From assembly GCA_017521405.1 (NCBI GenBank), contig JAFXCP010000026.1:1-41216 (forward strand): a stretch of 41,216 bases of DNA, written 5' to 3'. Below the pieces are notes generated by a model. It did no database searches, was not told where the DNA came from, and worked only from the letters and a program-made list of their open reading frames with translations. Position 1 is the stretch's first letter. Every line of letters begins with the position of its first letter. Of the stretch, positions 25,435-33,584 are shown piece by piece. Both the position numbers and the translations under genes were made by a program. This stretch comes from Akkermansia sp. GTDB lineage: Bacteria > Verrucomicrobiota > Verrucomicrobiia > Verrucomicrobiales > Akkermansiaceae.

Positions 25435-27006
25435 TTATCCCCGGAGCTGGCACTCAAACTGGCGGAATTGGATAGCCTCGTACACATCCTGAGCCGTGGG
25501 GAACTCGTGCCCGGCGAGGTCGGCAATAGTGCGAGCCACGCGAAGAATGCGGTCGAAGGCACGAGCGGAGAGGAAGAGCTGTTCCACAGCATCCAGCAGG
25601 AGCCGGCGGAGCTGGGGAGAGAGCGGGCAAAATTGCTGCAATTGTTTGCCGCTCAACTGGGCATTTCGGGAGATTCCGCAGGCGGCATAGCGTTGCTGCT
25701 GGATGCTTCTTGCCGCCAATACCCGCTGCCGAATGGCAGCACTGTTTTCTCCATTCGGGCGGGAGAGAAGGCTGGAGGGTTCCACTGCGGGAACCTCCAG
25801 AATAAGATCGAAGCGATCCAGCAAGGGGCCGGAAATCTTTTTGCGGTAGCGGGCCACATCCCCGGAGGAGCAGCGGCAACGGTGCCGGGAATCCCCCAGA
25901 AATCCGCAGGGGCAAGGATTCATCGCCGCCACGAGCATGAAAGAACAGGGAAAATCCATGCTGTTTCCGGCGCGGGAAATGGTTACTCTTCCGCCTTCCA
26001 AAGGCTGGCGCAGAGTTTCGAGCGTATGGCGGGAAAATTCCGGCAGTTCATCCAGAAAAAGAACACCATGGTGAGCAAGGGATACCTCCCCGGGGGTGAT
26101 ATTACTCCCGGAGCCACCCCCCATCAGCCCCATCTCAGAGATGGTATGGTGCGGAGCGCGGAAGGGGCGGTGCTGTAAAAGGCCGCCGGCTCGGGGCAAC
26201 AGCCCGCAAACAGAATGGATGGTACTGGCCTCTAGGGCTTCCTCCTGTGTAAGCGGAGGAAGAATCCCCGGCAGACGCGCAGCCAGCATGCTTTTGCCAC
26301 TCCCCGGGCTGCCGCACATGAGCAGGTTATGCCCACCGGCGGCGGCAATCTCCATCGCACGGCGTGCATAGGGTTGCCCTTTCACCTCGTCAAAATCCGG
26401 CATATTTTCTTCCAAGGGCGTGGTTTCTCCTCCCTTACACGGCTTGTAAGCGGTTCTGTCCGCAAGTACATTCCATGCTTGGAGCAGGCTCTCCACGGCA
26501 TACACCTCCAGCCCCTCCACCATGGCGGCTTCCGCTGCATTTTCCGGGGAAACCATCATATACTTTCTTCCGGCTGCGCGTGCCGCCACGGCCAGCGGAA
26601 GCACGCCGCGCACGCCACGCACCATACCATCCAGTGCCAGCTCCCCCACCATGCACCACTCTTCCAAGCCGGAGGGAATTCTGCGGCGGCGGGAGGGGGG
26701 CACATCCTCGTAATTCTGCTGAATCGCCATTTCGAGAGCAAGAGCGATGGGAAGGTCAAATCCGGGACCTTGTTTCCGCACATCTGCCGGAGCAAGATTC
26801 ACCGTCACCTGCACCTCTGCCGGGAGAAAAAAATCACTGTTAATCAAGGCGGAGCTTACGCGCTGATTGCTCTCCCGCACAGCGGCATCCGGCAAGCCCA
26901 CCACCACAATGCGCCCCTGCTCTTTGAGCTTGAGGGCATCCACCTCCACCTGCACCTCGAAGCCTTCGATTCCGGCTACCGCCGCAGAATGTAAACGAAC
27001 AATCAT
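25435..27006 (-). CDS. YifB family Mg-chelatase-like AAA+ ATPase (ComM-like)
   Basis: A 523-residue AAA+ protein. The N-terminal ChlI-like domain has VVGLPDAAVRES and the Lon-like region NLAPADVRKQGPGFDLPIAL. Walker A is GSPGSGKS at 232-239, followed by a MgChl segment with HHTISEMGLMGGG, GEVSLAHHGVLFLDELPEF (Walker B) and the C-terminal Mg_chelatase_C region with LSARAFDRILRVARTIADL. ComM is a DNA branch-migration helicase used in natural transformation in some bacteria; that role here is by family only. The ATG is preceded by GGGGGGAG at 5 nt, one of the clearer ribosome sites. It follows the L,D-transpeptidase gene by 18 nt. Confidence 0.93.
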   Translation of the reverse strand: MIVRLHSAAVAGIEGFEVQVEVDALKLKEQGRIVVVGLPDAAVRESNQRVSSALINSDFFLPAEVQVTVNLAPADVRKQGPGFDLPIALALEMAIQQNYEDVPPSRRRRIPSGLEEWCMVGELALDGMVRGVRGVLPLAVAARAAGRKYMMVSPENAAEAAMVEGLEVYAVESLLQAWNVLADRTAYKPCKGGETTPLEENMPDFDEVKGQPYARRAMEIAAAGGHNLLMCGSPGSGKSMLAARLPGILPPLTQEEALEASTIHSVCGLLPRAGGLLQHRPFRAPHHTISEMGLMGGGSGSNITPGEVSLAHHGVLFLDELPEFSRHTLETLRQPLEGGRVTISRAGNSMDFPCSFMLVAAMNPCPCGFLGDSRHRCRCSSGDVARYRKKISGPLLDRFDLILEVPAVEPSSLLSRPNGENSAAIRQRVLAARSIQQQRYAACGISRNAQLSGKQLQQFCPLSPQLRRLLLDAVEQLFLSARAFDRILRVARTIADLAGHEFPTAQDVYEAIQFRQFECQLRG

Positions 27007-27024
27007 ATTCTCCCCCCTTAAAAT

Positions 27025-27669
27025 CTAGCGAACAATTACACGCGAGCCCACAGCCAGTTTATCGAAAAGAATGCTGCAAGCCTCTTCCGGAATACGCACA
27101 CAGCCATGGGAATCCGTTTCCCGCTGCACCTTCCCCACATGCATCCCGATGGGTCCGTTAAAACGCATCCAGTACGGCATATCCGCCCCTTCGAACACTG
27201 CACCGGGAGGCGGGGTATCATCGGCAGAGATGTTCCGCTCCACCACTCGCTTACCATCCGCACTCATAAAAGAGCCATAACGGTTAGAGCGATATTCGCG
27301 CACCTTCTGGCTAATGCGAAACGAGCCCACCGGGGTTTCCTGCCCGCCAATGCGCCCGGAGCATACCGGAAAATCCATGGCAATGCGCCCACCAATATAC
27401 AGGCGTCCGCGCTGCTCCTCCAGCAGCACCTCCACATGGGACTGTGCAGGGGCATAATCGGCCAAAGCAGAGCCATACCACACATCTCGAGTGTTGCGGT
27501 ATTCCGGGTGGGCAATAAACTCCTCGAACGTGCTGGGCAGTTTTTTGCCGCGCGCCTCCTCCTCCATCTTGTCTCCCATGGCATAGAAATCCGCAGCTGT
27601 TGGGGCTGATTGCTGCCGGCAGGAAAACACCAAGCAGGGGAGCAGAATAAAGGGCAGCAGTTTCATCAT
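27025..27669 (-). CDS. L,D-transpeptidase (YkuD) lipoprotein
   Basis: A 214-residue exported protein. The N-terminus has a lipoprotein signal with lipobox LVFSC (Cys17), so it should be anchored in a membrane facing the periplasm. The YkuD domain occupies about 76-214 with His176 (GMHVG) and the catalytic SHGCVRIP block (His188, Cys190, Arg192). Such enzymes form 3-3 peptidoglycan cross-links or attach proteins to the wall. The first ATG at 27669 overlaps the hflX stop codon; a second Met follows immediately, so the start could be 27666. It is translationally coupled to hflX. Confidence 0.92.
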   Translation of the reverse strand: MMKLLPFILLPCLVFSCRQQSAPTAADFYAMGDKMEEEARGKKLPSTFEEFIAHPEYRNTRDVWYGSALADYAPAQSHVEVLLEEQRGRLYIGGRIAMDFPVCSGRIGGQETPVGSFRISQKVREYRSNRYGSFMSADGKRVVERNISADDTPPPGAVFEGADMPYWMRFNGPIGMHVGKVQRETDSHGCVRIPEEACSILFDKLAVGSRVIVR

Positions 27670-28979
27670 GAGAGGCGATAAGGTTCCAAGCGAGCCGCAA
27701 ATTCCTTAGGCAAAATAGCCTCCACCAATGCATCGTTTCCTTCGTACTCGGTGGATAGCACCTTCCCATCCCGGTGCATAATGGCAATGATTCGGCTTTC
27801 CGCCAGCGGGATGCGGTAGCGCTGTTTTTCCACACGGTGGGAGAGCATTTCCACGCAAGCAGCCAGCAAAGACTCCCCCCCCTGTTCTTGGAGTACGCTC
27901 ATACTCAGGCTGGGGCAATTCACCTTGGCTTGGAGAGCCGCCAGAGTTGATTCCCGCAGTTCCTCAGGAATCAAATCGCACTTATTCCACACCACCACCA
28001 TGGGCTTATCCGCCGCTCCCAGCTCGGCGAGCACCTCGCAAGTAGTTTCGTAATGCCGCAGGGCATCGCGGTCTCCGGCATCCACCACCTGAATCAGGAA
28101 ATCTGCCAGTACAGCCTCCTCCAAAGTGGATTTGAATGCCTCCACCAAGCGGTGGGGTAAATTACGGATAAAGCCCACAGTATCCGTAAGCACCAAAGGC
28201 TGTCCATCCGGCAATTCAATCTTACGGCTTGTCGTTTCCAACGTGGCAAAGAGGATATTCTGCGCCAGCACTCCGGCCCCGGTCATCATATTCAGCAGGG
28301 AAGATTTACCGGCATTCGTGTACCCCACAATGGCCGCAGTGGGAATCCCCTGGCGCGTGCGTTCCTTGCGCTGCGTGCCACGCTGGCGGCGCACGATTTC
28401 CAGCTCCGCACGAATAGCCTCTATGCGCTCATGCGCCAAGCGGCGGTCCACCTCAATCTGCTTTTCACCCTCCCCGCGAGCCGCAGCACCGCCGCCCTTG
28501 CCACCGCCGGAGCCACCGCGCTGGCGGTCCAAATGCTTCCACATACCCGCCATGCGCGGCAAGGCATACTGCATGCGTGCCAAATCCACCTGCATCACGG
28601 CTTCGCGCGTGCGAGCACGCTTAGCGAAGATATCCAGGATGACCTCCTCGCGGTCAATCACCGTTACATTGGTCAGCTTTTCCCATTCCCTCTGCTGGGA
28701 GGGGGAAAGCAAATTATCAAAAATCACGCAATCGGCTTCCAATTCCTGCACACGGGCACGAATTTCCTCCGCCTTCCCCACACCACACAGATATTTAGCC
28801 TGAATCTCGCGGGTAAACTCCAGCATGGTACCCACAATACCAATCCCCAAATTCCCTACAAGGTCCTCCAGCTCTGCCAGCAGCGCCGTGCGCTCCCGCC
28901 GGGAATCCCCCGGCATACCCAGCCCTACGAGCAGGGCCCGCTCCACCATATCCGGCTTTTCGCGAATCTCAAACGACAT
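27666..28979 (-). CDS. hflX: GTPase HflX
   Basis: Ribosome-associated GTPase that splits stalled or stress-arrested 70S ribosomes. The 437 residues show the HflX N-terminal domain (KYLCGVGKAEEI, IFDNLLSPSQQREWEK), the linker helix with the Gly/Lys-rich stretch GGSGGGKGGG typical of the family, the P-loop GYTNAGKS at 219-226, G3 DTVGFIRNLP and G4 NKCD, and a short C-terminal domain. It follows the small lipoprotein gene by 13 nt and overlaps the L,D-transpeptidase start, in an operon probably begun by the SulP gene. Confidence 0.96.
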   Translation of the reverse strand: MSFEIREKPDMVERALLVGLGMPGDSRRERTALLAELEDLVGNLGIGIVGTMLEFTREIQAKYLCGVGKAEEIRARVQELEADCVIFDNLLSPSQQREWEKLTNVTVIDREEVILDIFAKRARTREAVMQVDLARMQYALPRMAGMWKHLDRQRGGSGGGKGGGAAARGEGEKQIEVDRRLAHERIEAIRAELEIVRRQRGTQRKERTRQGIPTAAIVGYTNAGKSSLLNMMTGAGVLAQNILFATLETTSRKIELPDGQPLVLTDTVGFIRNLPHRLVEAFKSTLEEAVLADFLIQVVDAGDRDALRHYETTCEVLAELGAADKPMVVVWNKCDLIPEELRESTLAALQAKVNCPSLSMSVLQEQGGESLLAACVEMLSHRVEKQRYRIPLAESRIIAIMHRDGKVLSTEYEGNDALVEAILPKEFAARLEPYRLS

Positions 28980-28992
28980 CGGCAGTGGGAAT

Positions 28993-29130
28993 TCAGTTAA
29001 ACGAACGGGACGTACTCACCGGGATATCGCGCAGGTACTCAGGATTGTAGGAATTACACGCGCACTCTCCGCAAGCGGAGAGTGCAAAACTCGTTACAAG
29101 CCCGGCCATAAGGGTAAAAAGCAGCTTCAT
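28993..29130 (-). CDS. Small lipoprotein (45 residues), hypothetical
   Basis: The frame ATG 29130 to TGA 28993-28995 encodes 45 residues: MKLLFTLMAGLVTSFALSAC then GECACNSYNPEYLRDIPVST and a few more. The first 20 residues form a lipoprotein signal with lipobox LSAC, so Cys20 should be lipidated, leaving a 26-residue mature peptide with two further Cys. I do not recognise a family. It lies 50 nt after the SulP gene and 13 nt before hflX in the same direction, without a terminator on either side, so it is likely part of that operon. The codons of the lipobox region form a 24-bp inverted repeat. It is short, so chance cannot be wholly excluded, but the signal and lipobox are convincing. Confidence 0.65.
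   Translation of the reverse strand: MKLLFTLMAGLVTSFALSACGECACNSYNPEYLRDIPVSTSRSFN
29062..29085. repeat. Inverted repeat inside the small lipoprotein gene
   Basis: A perfect 11-bp inverted repeat (29062-29072 with 29075-29085, 2-nt centre) that codes for the residues around the lipobox. No T-run follows on either strand, so it is not a terminator; it could be an mRNA structure or a palindromic site. Confidence 0.6.
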
Positions 29131-29180
29131 GCCACATATTGAACCTTATCTCGGCAGGAGAATCAAGCTCAAATATGGCA

Positions 29181-30878
29181 TCAGGACGGATTCTTCGAAG
29201 AATCACTCCCCTCCTCCAGCTTCTGAATACGCAGCAACGCCGCATCAATATCCTCGCAGATATTTTCTGCATGCAGCTCACTCATAAAAGGAGAATCCCG
29301 GCGAATTACCTTCATCGGCTGGGGCTGCACACCGCAAAGCAACAGCGTAATCCCACGGTCGTGGCAATAACGTTGGAAATCCTCCAGCACATGCAGACCG
29401 GAAGCATCCAATGCCGGAACCAGGCGCAAACGCAGCAGCACGTACTTGATGTCCGCGCGAATAGTGCGGAACACACGGTCCTTAAACTGCTCCACAGCAC
29501 CAAAGAAGAACGGTCCCTGCACATCGAAAATCTCCACATTAGAGGGCACTTGGCGCAGGTAACGGGAGCGGGACGGTTGTTCCACCGGGTCCTCACCCTC
29601 AATTTCCCGGCTAATGCTCTCCACATTGCTAATCTGAGCCATGCGCCCAATAAACAGCAGCGCCGCCAGCACCACGCCCACCTCCACGGCCACCACCAAA
29701 TCAATCAGCACCGTCAGGATAAACGTAATGCACAGCACCACCGCATCCTGGCGGGGACCACGCAGCAAGTGTGCAAAAGTTTGCACCTCCGCCATGTTCC
29801 AACACACCACCAGCAGAATTCCGGCCAGTGCGGCCAAGGGAACCATCGCGGCATATTGCCCGGCCAAAATCAAAATCAGCAGCAAAGTAATGGCATGAAT
29901 AATACCGGAAACGGGCGTCTTACCACCGGCACGAATATTGGTCGCCGTGCGGGCAATAGCTCCTGTGGCAGGAATACCGCCGAAGAGCGCAGAGGCTATG
30001 TTACCCACACCCTGCCCCACCAGCTCCGTATTCGGATGGTGGCGGGCCCCCGTCATACCATCCGCCACGCTGGCACTCAGCAGGGATTCTATGGCTGCCA
30101 GCAGCGCAATCACAAACGCAGGCTGAATCAATTTCGGCAAATTGTTCCAATCAAAGTCCGGCAATCCGGGGGCAGGCAAGCCATGCGGCAGCTCCCCAAA
30201 GCGGGAACCAATCGTCTCCACCGGCAGGGAAAACACCTGGCACACCACCGTACTGAGCAGCATGGCTATCAGCATGAAAGGCAAACGCGGGCACACACGT
30301 TTGATGATGATGATGGTAGCCACCGTCAGCACAGAAAGCATCACAGCCCATGGGTTAATCGTCCCGATATGTTGGAAATAGCAGCTCCATTTCGAAAAAA
30401 ATTCGGCAGGTATATGCCCATCTATCTGTAAACCAAGCAAATCCTTAATCTGCGTGCAGAAAATCGTAACAGCAATACCACTGGTAAACCCTGTGGTTAC
30501 CGGGTAGGGAATAAACTTGATTAGAGAACCCATGCGGCATACCCCAAACAGGATAAGGAATATACCGGCCAACAAAGTACACAGCACCAAGCCGCTGAAG
30601 CCAAAACTCCCGACCACCCCGGCAATCAGCACCACAAAGGCACCCGTAGGCCCGCCAATTTGGTACTTGCTCCCCCCCAGCAGAGAAATCATAAACCCGG
30701 CCACCACTGCCGTCACCAAACCCGTGGAGGGAGTGATGGAGCTACTGCCGCAAGCAATAGCAAAGGCCATGGCCAGCGGCAAAGCCACTACACCCACGGT
30801 TAACCCCGCAGATAAATCCGAGAAAAAAGTCTTCCTATTATAATTCCGGAGGCAATGAATCAGACTTGGAGCGTGCAT
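29181..30878 (-). CDS. SulP/SLC26 family anion transporter with STAS domain
   Basis: Inner-membrane secondary transporter for sulfate or another anion such as bicarbonate. The family start DLSAGLTVGVVALPLAMAFA is followed by about 12-14 hydrophobic segments including GGPTGAFVVLIAG and the NIASALFGGIPATGAIART block. A C-terminal STAS domain spans about 425-545 with the loop LDASGLHVLEDF. The frame extends to an ATG at 30911, but a strong promoter (30922-30894) overlaps that start. The ATG at 30878 is therefore preferred (565 residues). It is the first gene of the operon with the small lipoprotein, hflX, the L,D-transpeptidase and probably the YifB ATPase. The anion cannot be determined from sequence. 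Confidence 0.9.
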   Translation of the reverse strand: MHAPSLIHCLRNYNRKTFFSDLSAGLTVGVVALPLAMAFAIACGSSSITPSTGLVTAVVAGFMISLLGGSKYQIGGPTGAFVVLIAGVVGSFGFSGLVLCTLLAGIFLILFGVCRMGSLIKFIPYPVTTGFTSGIAVTIFCTQIKDLLGLQIDGHIPAEFFSKWSCYFQHIGTINPWAVMLSVLTVATIIIIKRVCPRLPFMLIAMLLSTVVCQVFSLPVETIGSRFGELPHGLPAPGLPDFDWNNLPKLIQPAFVIALLAAIESLLSASVADGMTGARHHPNTELVGQGVGNIASALFGGIPATGAIARTATNIRAGGKTPVSGIIHAITLLLILILAGQYAAMVPLAALAGILLVVCWNMAEVQTFAHLLRGPRQDAVVLCITFILTVLIDLVVAVEVGVVLAALLFIGRMAQISNVESISREIEGEDPVEQPSRSRYLRQVPSNVEIFDVQGPFFFGAVEQFKDRVFRTIRADIKYVLLRLRLVPALDASGLHVLEDFQRYCHDRGITLLLCGVQPQPMKVIRRDSPFMSELHAENICEDIDAALLRIQKLEEGSDSSKNPS

Positions 30879-30883
30879 AACGG

Positions 30884-30922
30884 AACAAGTCTTGTTATAC
30901 TCCCCACCCATGAGTATGTAAA
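30884..30922 (-). promoter_or_regulatory. SulP operon promoter with overlapping palindromic operator
   Basis: On the minus strand TTTACA (30922-30917), 17-nt spacer, TATAAC (30899-30894), each 5 of 6 to consensus. A 13-bp palindrome AACAAG-A-CTTGTT (30896-30884) overlaps the -10 box and the predicted start, the classic position for a repressor. The leader to the ATG would be about 9 nt. Confidence 0.6.
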
Positions 30923-30968
30923 GAAAAAATGGCTGTTTTTCGCGCTTTTTGCCCCATTTCCCACTTTT

Positions 30969-31003
30969 TTGCTGTACATTTAATATAGGCTATGATATGG
31001 AGG
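30969..31003 (+). promoter_or_regulatory. Candidate promoter and ribosome site of the GH35 gene
   Basis: TTGCTG at 30969-30974, 16-nt spacer, TATGAT at 30991-30996. GGAGG at 30999-31003 is 5 nt before the ATG at 31009 and fixes that start. If this promoter is used the mRNA would begin about at the Shine-Dalgarno sequence, so another upstream promoter is possible. Confidence 0.4.
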
Positions 31004-31008
31004 AAACC

Positions 31009-32913
31009 ATGCTCAGAAAACACTTACTGAACATTCTCTCCATCGCATTTTTTGCCGGCACCACCGTGTATGGCAGCGTGGAAGCCATGAAGAATACGCA
31101 GTTTCCGCAAAAAGGCAAAGAAGCCGTACTCAGCTTCGGAGGCGAAGGCGGACGCGATTTTATGCTGGATGGCAAGCCCTTCCAGATACGCTCCGGGGAG
31201 ATGCACCCGCAACGCATTCCCCGCAGCCACTGGCGCCACCGCATTCGCGCAGCCAAAGCCATGGGGCTCAACACCATAGCCTTCTATACCTTCTGGAATG
31301 AGTTGGAGCCGGAGGAAGGAAAATGGGATTTTTCGGGGCGCAAGGATATCGGGGCTTTTATCGACATGTGCCAAGAGGAAGGCATGTGGGTGCTTTTCCG
31401 CCCCGGTCCCTATGTATGCGGCGAATGGGATTTAGGAGGCCTACCCACCTACCTTATTCAGAAGGACGTAAGCCCCCTGCGCTGCACCACTAACCCCGAG
31501 TTTATGGAGGCCCAAACACGCTATTTGGAAGAAATGGCCAAGATAGCCATTCCCCGCCTCAGCAAAAACGGCGGTCCCATACTCATGATTCAGTTGGAAA
31601 ACGAATACGGCAGCTACAACTCGCCCCACGATGAGAAAGCCTACATCGAATGGCTGCGCGATTTTTGGAGCCAAAAAGGAGCCGGACCCTTCTACCTCTC
31701 GGAAGGCTCTTCCCCGCACCACCTGCGCTTTGTCATCCCCGGGGTAGCTGTCGGTCTGGACCCGGCTGACCATGCCGGACAAATGCAGCATGCTTTGCGT
31801 CTGGCTCCCGGTGTACCTGTATTCTCCAGCGAAACATATCCCGGCTGGCTGCGCCACTGGGGGGAGGGTAACTGGGCGCCTTCCCGCAACACGCTCAACT
31901 CCGTACGCTGGTATATGAAGGACGGCATCTCCTTTAACCTCTTTGTGCTGCACGGCGGCACCAGTTTCGGGCTCACTGCGGGGGCTAACTCCAATGGGGA
32001 CGGCACCCATTTCCAACCGGATTTGACCAGCTACGATTACGGCTCCCCCATAGGAGAACACGGCAACTTAACCCGCGAATACCACGAGTACCGCGACATC
32101 ATCACCAAGGCTCTGCCCGGAGTGAATATTCCCCCGCCCCCGGCCACACCGGAGTGCATCTCCATCCCGGCCTTCACACCGAAGAAAAAATGCACCATCT
32201 TCCAACTCCGCACCCGCCGGAGCCGGGAAAAAGCATACACCCAACTCCCCACGCTGGAAAGCCAAGGACAAAACCAAGGGCTGGCCATTTACACCGCCAC
32301 CATCCCCGCCGGGAAAGCGCAGCCCCTGCATGCCACAGCGCACGACCACGCCCTTGTCTATTTGGACGATACCTTCCTGGGCACTCTGGACCGCATGGCC
32401 GGCACCAAGCAAATCAACATCCCGGCCAGAACCGGCAAAAAACGCCTACGCATCGTGGTGGATACATTCGGGCATGTCAACTTCTCCCGCTATACAGAGC
32501 AGGATCGCAAGGGGCTGCTGGGCGAAGTCAAACTCGGCGATACCCTCCTCACCGATTGGCGCATGCGCCTTCTCCCCCTGCAGCGGGAACCCCGCCAAGG
32601 CAAGAAAAACCAAGCTAAAGGACTGGGCGGCTTGTACCAAGCCTCCCTGCACCTCAACCTTGTAGCCGATACCTTCCTCGATATGAGCCAATGGCAAAAA
32701 GGCTATGTGTGGGTAAACGGTCACGCACTGGGCCGCTACTGGAACATTGGCCCCCAAGAGCGCCTGTACTGCCCGGGCGAATTCCTCCGCCAGGGGGACA
32801 ACACCATTACCGTGCTGGACCTCTATGCAGAACAGGCAGCCCCCATTACCGGAGAGCCGGAGCGCAACCTGGAAATAAAAAAACATACAAAGAGTCTCAA
32901 CAACAACTGGTAA
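31009..32913 (+). CDS. GH35 beta-galactosidase, secreted
   Basis: Hydrolyses terminal beta-linked galactose from glycans. The 634 residues start with a signal peptide (MLRKHLLNILSIAFFAGTTV, cleaved near YGS). The (beta/alpha)8 catalytic domain (about 50-390) has the family blocks SGEMHPQRIPRSHW, GLNTIAFYTFWNELEPEEG and RPGPYVCGEWDLGGLP. The acid/base is Glu199 in QLENEYG and the nucleophile Glu275 in SSETYPGW. C-terminal beta-domains contain GYVWVNGHALGRYWNIGPQ and the jelly-roll end. It would act in the periplasm or outside, and with galK and the symporter downstream forms a galactose pathway. A strong terminator ends the gene, so the neighbours are separate units. Confidence 0.96.
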   Translation: MLRKHLLNILSIAFFAGTTVYGSVEAMKNTQFPQKGKEAVLSFGGEGGRDFMLDGKPFQIRSGEMHPQRIPRSHWRHRIRAAKAMGLNTIAFYTFWNELEPEEGKWDFSGRKDIGAFIDMCQEEGMWVLFRPGPYVCGEWDLGGLPTYLIQKDVSPLRCTTNPEFMEAQTRYLEEMAKIAIPRLSKNGGPILMIQLENEYGSYNSPHDEKAYIEWLRDFWSQKGAGPFYLSEGSSPHHLRFVIPGVAVGLDPADHAGQMQHALRLAPGVPVFSSETYPGWLRHWGEGNWAPSRNTLNSVRWYMKDGISFNLFVLHGGTSFGLTAGANSNGDGTHFQPDLTSYDYGSPIGEHGNLTREYHEYRDIITKALPGVNIPPPPATPECISIPAFTPKKKCTIFQLRTRRSREKAYTQLPTLESQGQNQGLAIYTATIPAGKAQPLHATAHDHALVYLDDTFLGTLDRMAGTKQINIPARTGKKRLRIVVDTFGHVNFSRYTEQDRKGLLGEVKLGDTLLTDWRMRLLPLQREPRQGKKNQAKGLGGLYQASLHLNLVADTFLDMSQWQKGYVWVNGHALGRYWNIGPQERLYCPGEFLRQGDNTITVLDLYAEQAAPITGEPERNLEIKKHTKSLNNNW

Positions 32914-32956
32914 CACCTCTTCAGCGCGGCATATCACCCGCCAGTCCGAAACAATC

Positions 32957-33000
32957 CCGGGCAGCCCCATCAAAACTACCGGGGCTGCCCGGAGTTTTTT
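32957..33000 (+). terminator. Terminator after the GH35 gene
   Basis: A perfect 12-bp GC-rich stem (32957-32968 with 32981-32992, 12-nt loop) followed by AGTTTTTT. Confidence 0.9.
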
Positions 33001-33094
33001 CCCACCTTAAGCAAACGAACAGAACATTATCCCCTTTTCCCCCCCTCTTTTGCCGTTTTTTTTCTTCTTTGAGCGGAATTTCATCCTTTTTCAC

Positions 33095-33122
33095 TTGAAA
33101 TACAGCAACAGCATGCTAACAT
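33095..33122 (+). promoter_or_regulatory. Promoter of the HU-type gene
   Basis: TTGAAA at 33095-33100, 16-nt spacer, TAACAT at 33117-33122. Only 8 nt separate the -10 box from the ATG at 33131, implying a leader of about 0-3 nt. Confidence 0.55.
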
Positions 33123-33130
33123 AAAGACCT

Positions 33131-33448
33131 ATGAACAAAACTCAACTTGTTGACTGCATTCAGGCTAAACTCGGTGAAGGTGCTACCAAGAAATGCGCCG
33201 AAGCTGCGCTGGGCGCAGTTCTGGATGCCATCAAGGACGCCGTCCGCACGGACAAAGTTCAGCTCGTAGGTTTCGGTACGTTTGAGATGAAGACCCGCGC
33301 TGCCCGCACGGGACGCAATCCGCAGACGGGTGAGGCCATGAAGATTGCTGCTTCCCAAACACTTTCCTTCAAGCCCTCCTCTGTTTTCAAAACGGTGGTT
33401 CCCACCAAAAAGACCTGCAAAAAGAAGAGCTGTGCCAAGAAGAAGTAA
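33131..33448 (+). CDS. HU/IHF family DNA-binding protein with Lys/Cys tail
   Basis: Nucleoid-associated protein that bends and compacts DNA as a dimer. The 105 residues have the HU fold: MNKTQLVDCIQAKL helix, VQLVGFGTFEM, and the DNA-arm block ARTGRNPQTGEAMKIAASQT with the conserved Pro in GRNPQTG. About 12-15 residues longer than canonical HU because of a tail, TKKTCKKKSCAKKK, with two Cys in a Lys run; Cys9 and Cys22 lie in the helices. It sits alone between the GH35 and galK genes with its own promoter and terminator, so it is not part of a galactose transcript. Which of several HU paralogues it is cannot be told. Confidence 0.94.
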   Translation: MNKTQLVDCIQAKLGEGATKKCAEAALGAVLDAIKDAVRTDKVQLVGFGTFEMKTRAARTGRNPQTGEAMKIAASQTLSFKPSSVFKTVVPTKKTCKKKSCAKKK

Positions 33449-33473
33449 AACCGAATATTCCGGTTCCTTTGCC

Positions 33474-33506
33474 AGCCGCCATGCCTCTTCGGCACGGCGG
33501 CTTTTT
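33474..33506 (+). terminator. Terminator after the HU-type gene
   Basis: Stem AGCCGCC-A-TGCC (33474-33485) with GGCA-C-GGCGGCT (33491-33502), one mismatch, 5-nt loop, followed by TTTT. Confidence 0.85.
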
Positions 33507-33546
33507 CTGTTAACAGTTCAAAATATCCGCCTCCGGAACTTTAGGA

Positions 33547-33575
33547 TTTACTTGTGATGCCAAATATGCTAAAAA
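33547..33575 (+). promoter_or_regulatory. Candidate promoter of galK
   Basis: TTTACT at 33547-33552, 17-nt spacer, TAAAAA at 33570-33575, each 4 of 6 to consensus. Nine nt separate the -10 box from the ATG at 33585, so again a near-leaderless mRNA. Confidence 0.4.
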
Positions 33576-33584
33576 TACCGCGCT

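Noticed and set aside
29139-30431. Plus-strand 430-codon open frame
   Set aside because: Shadow of the SulP gene; His/Gln-rich low-information product.
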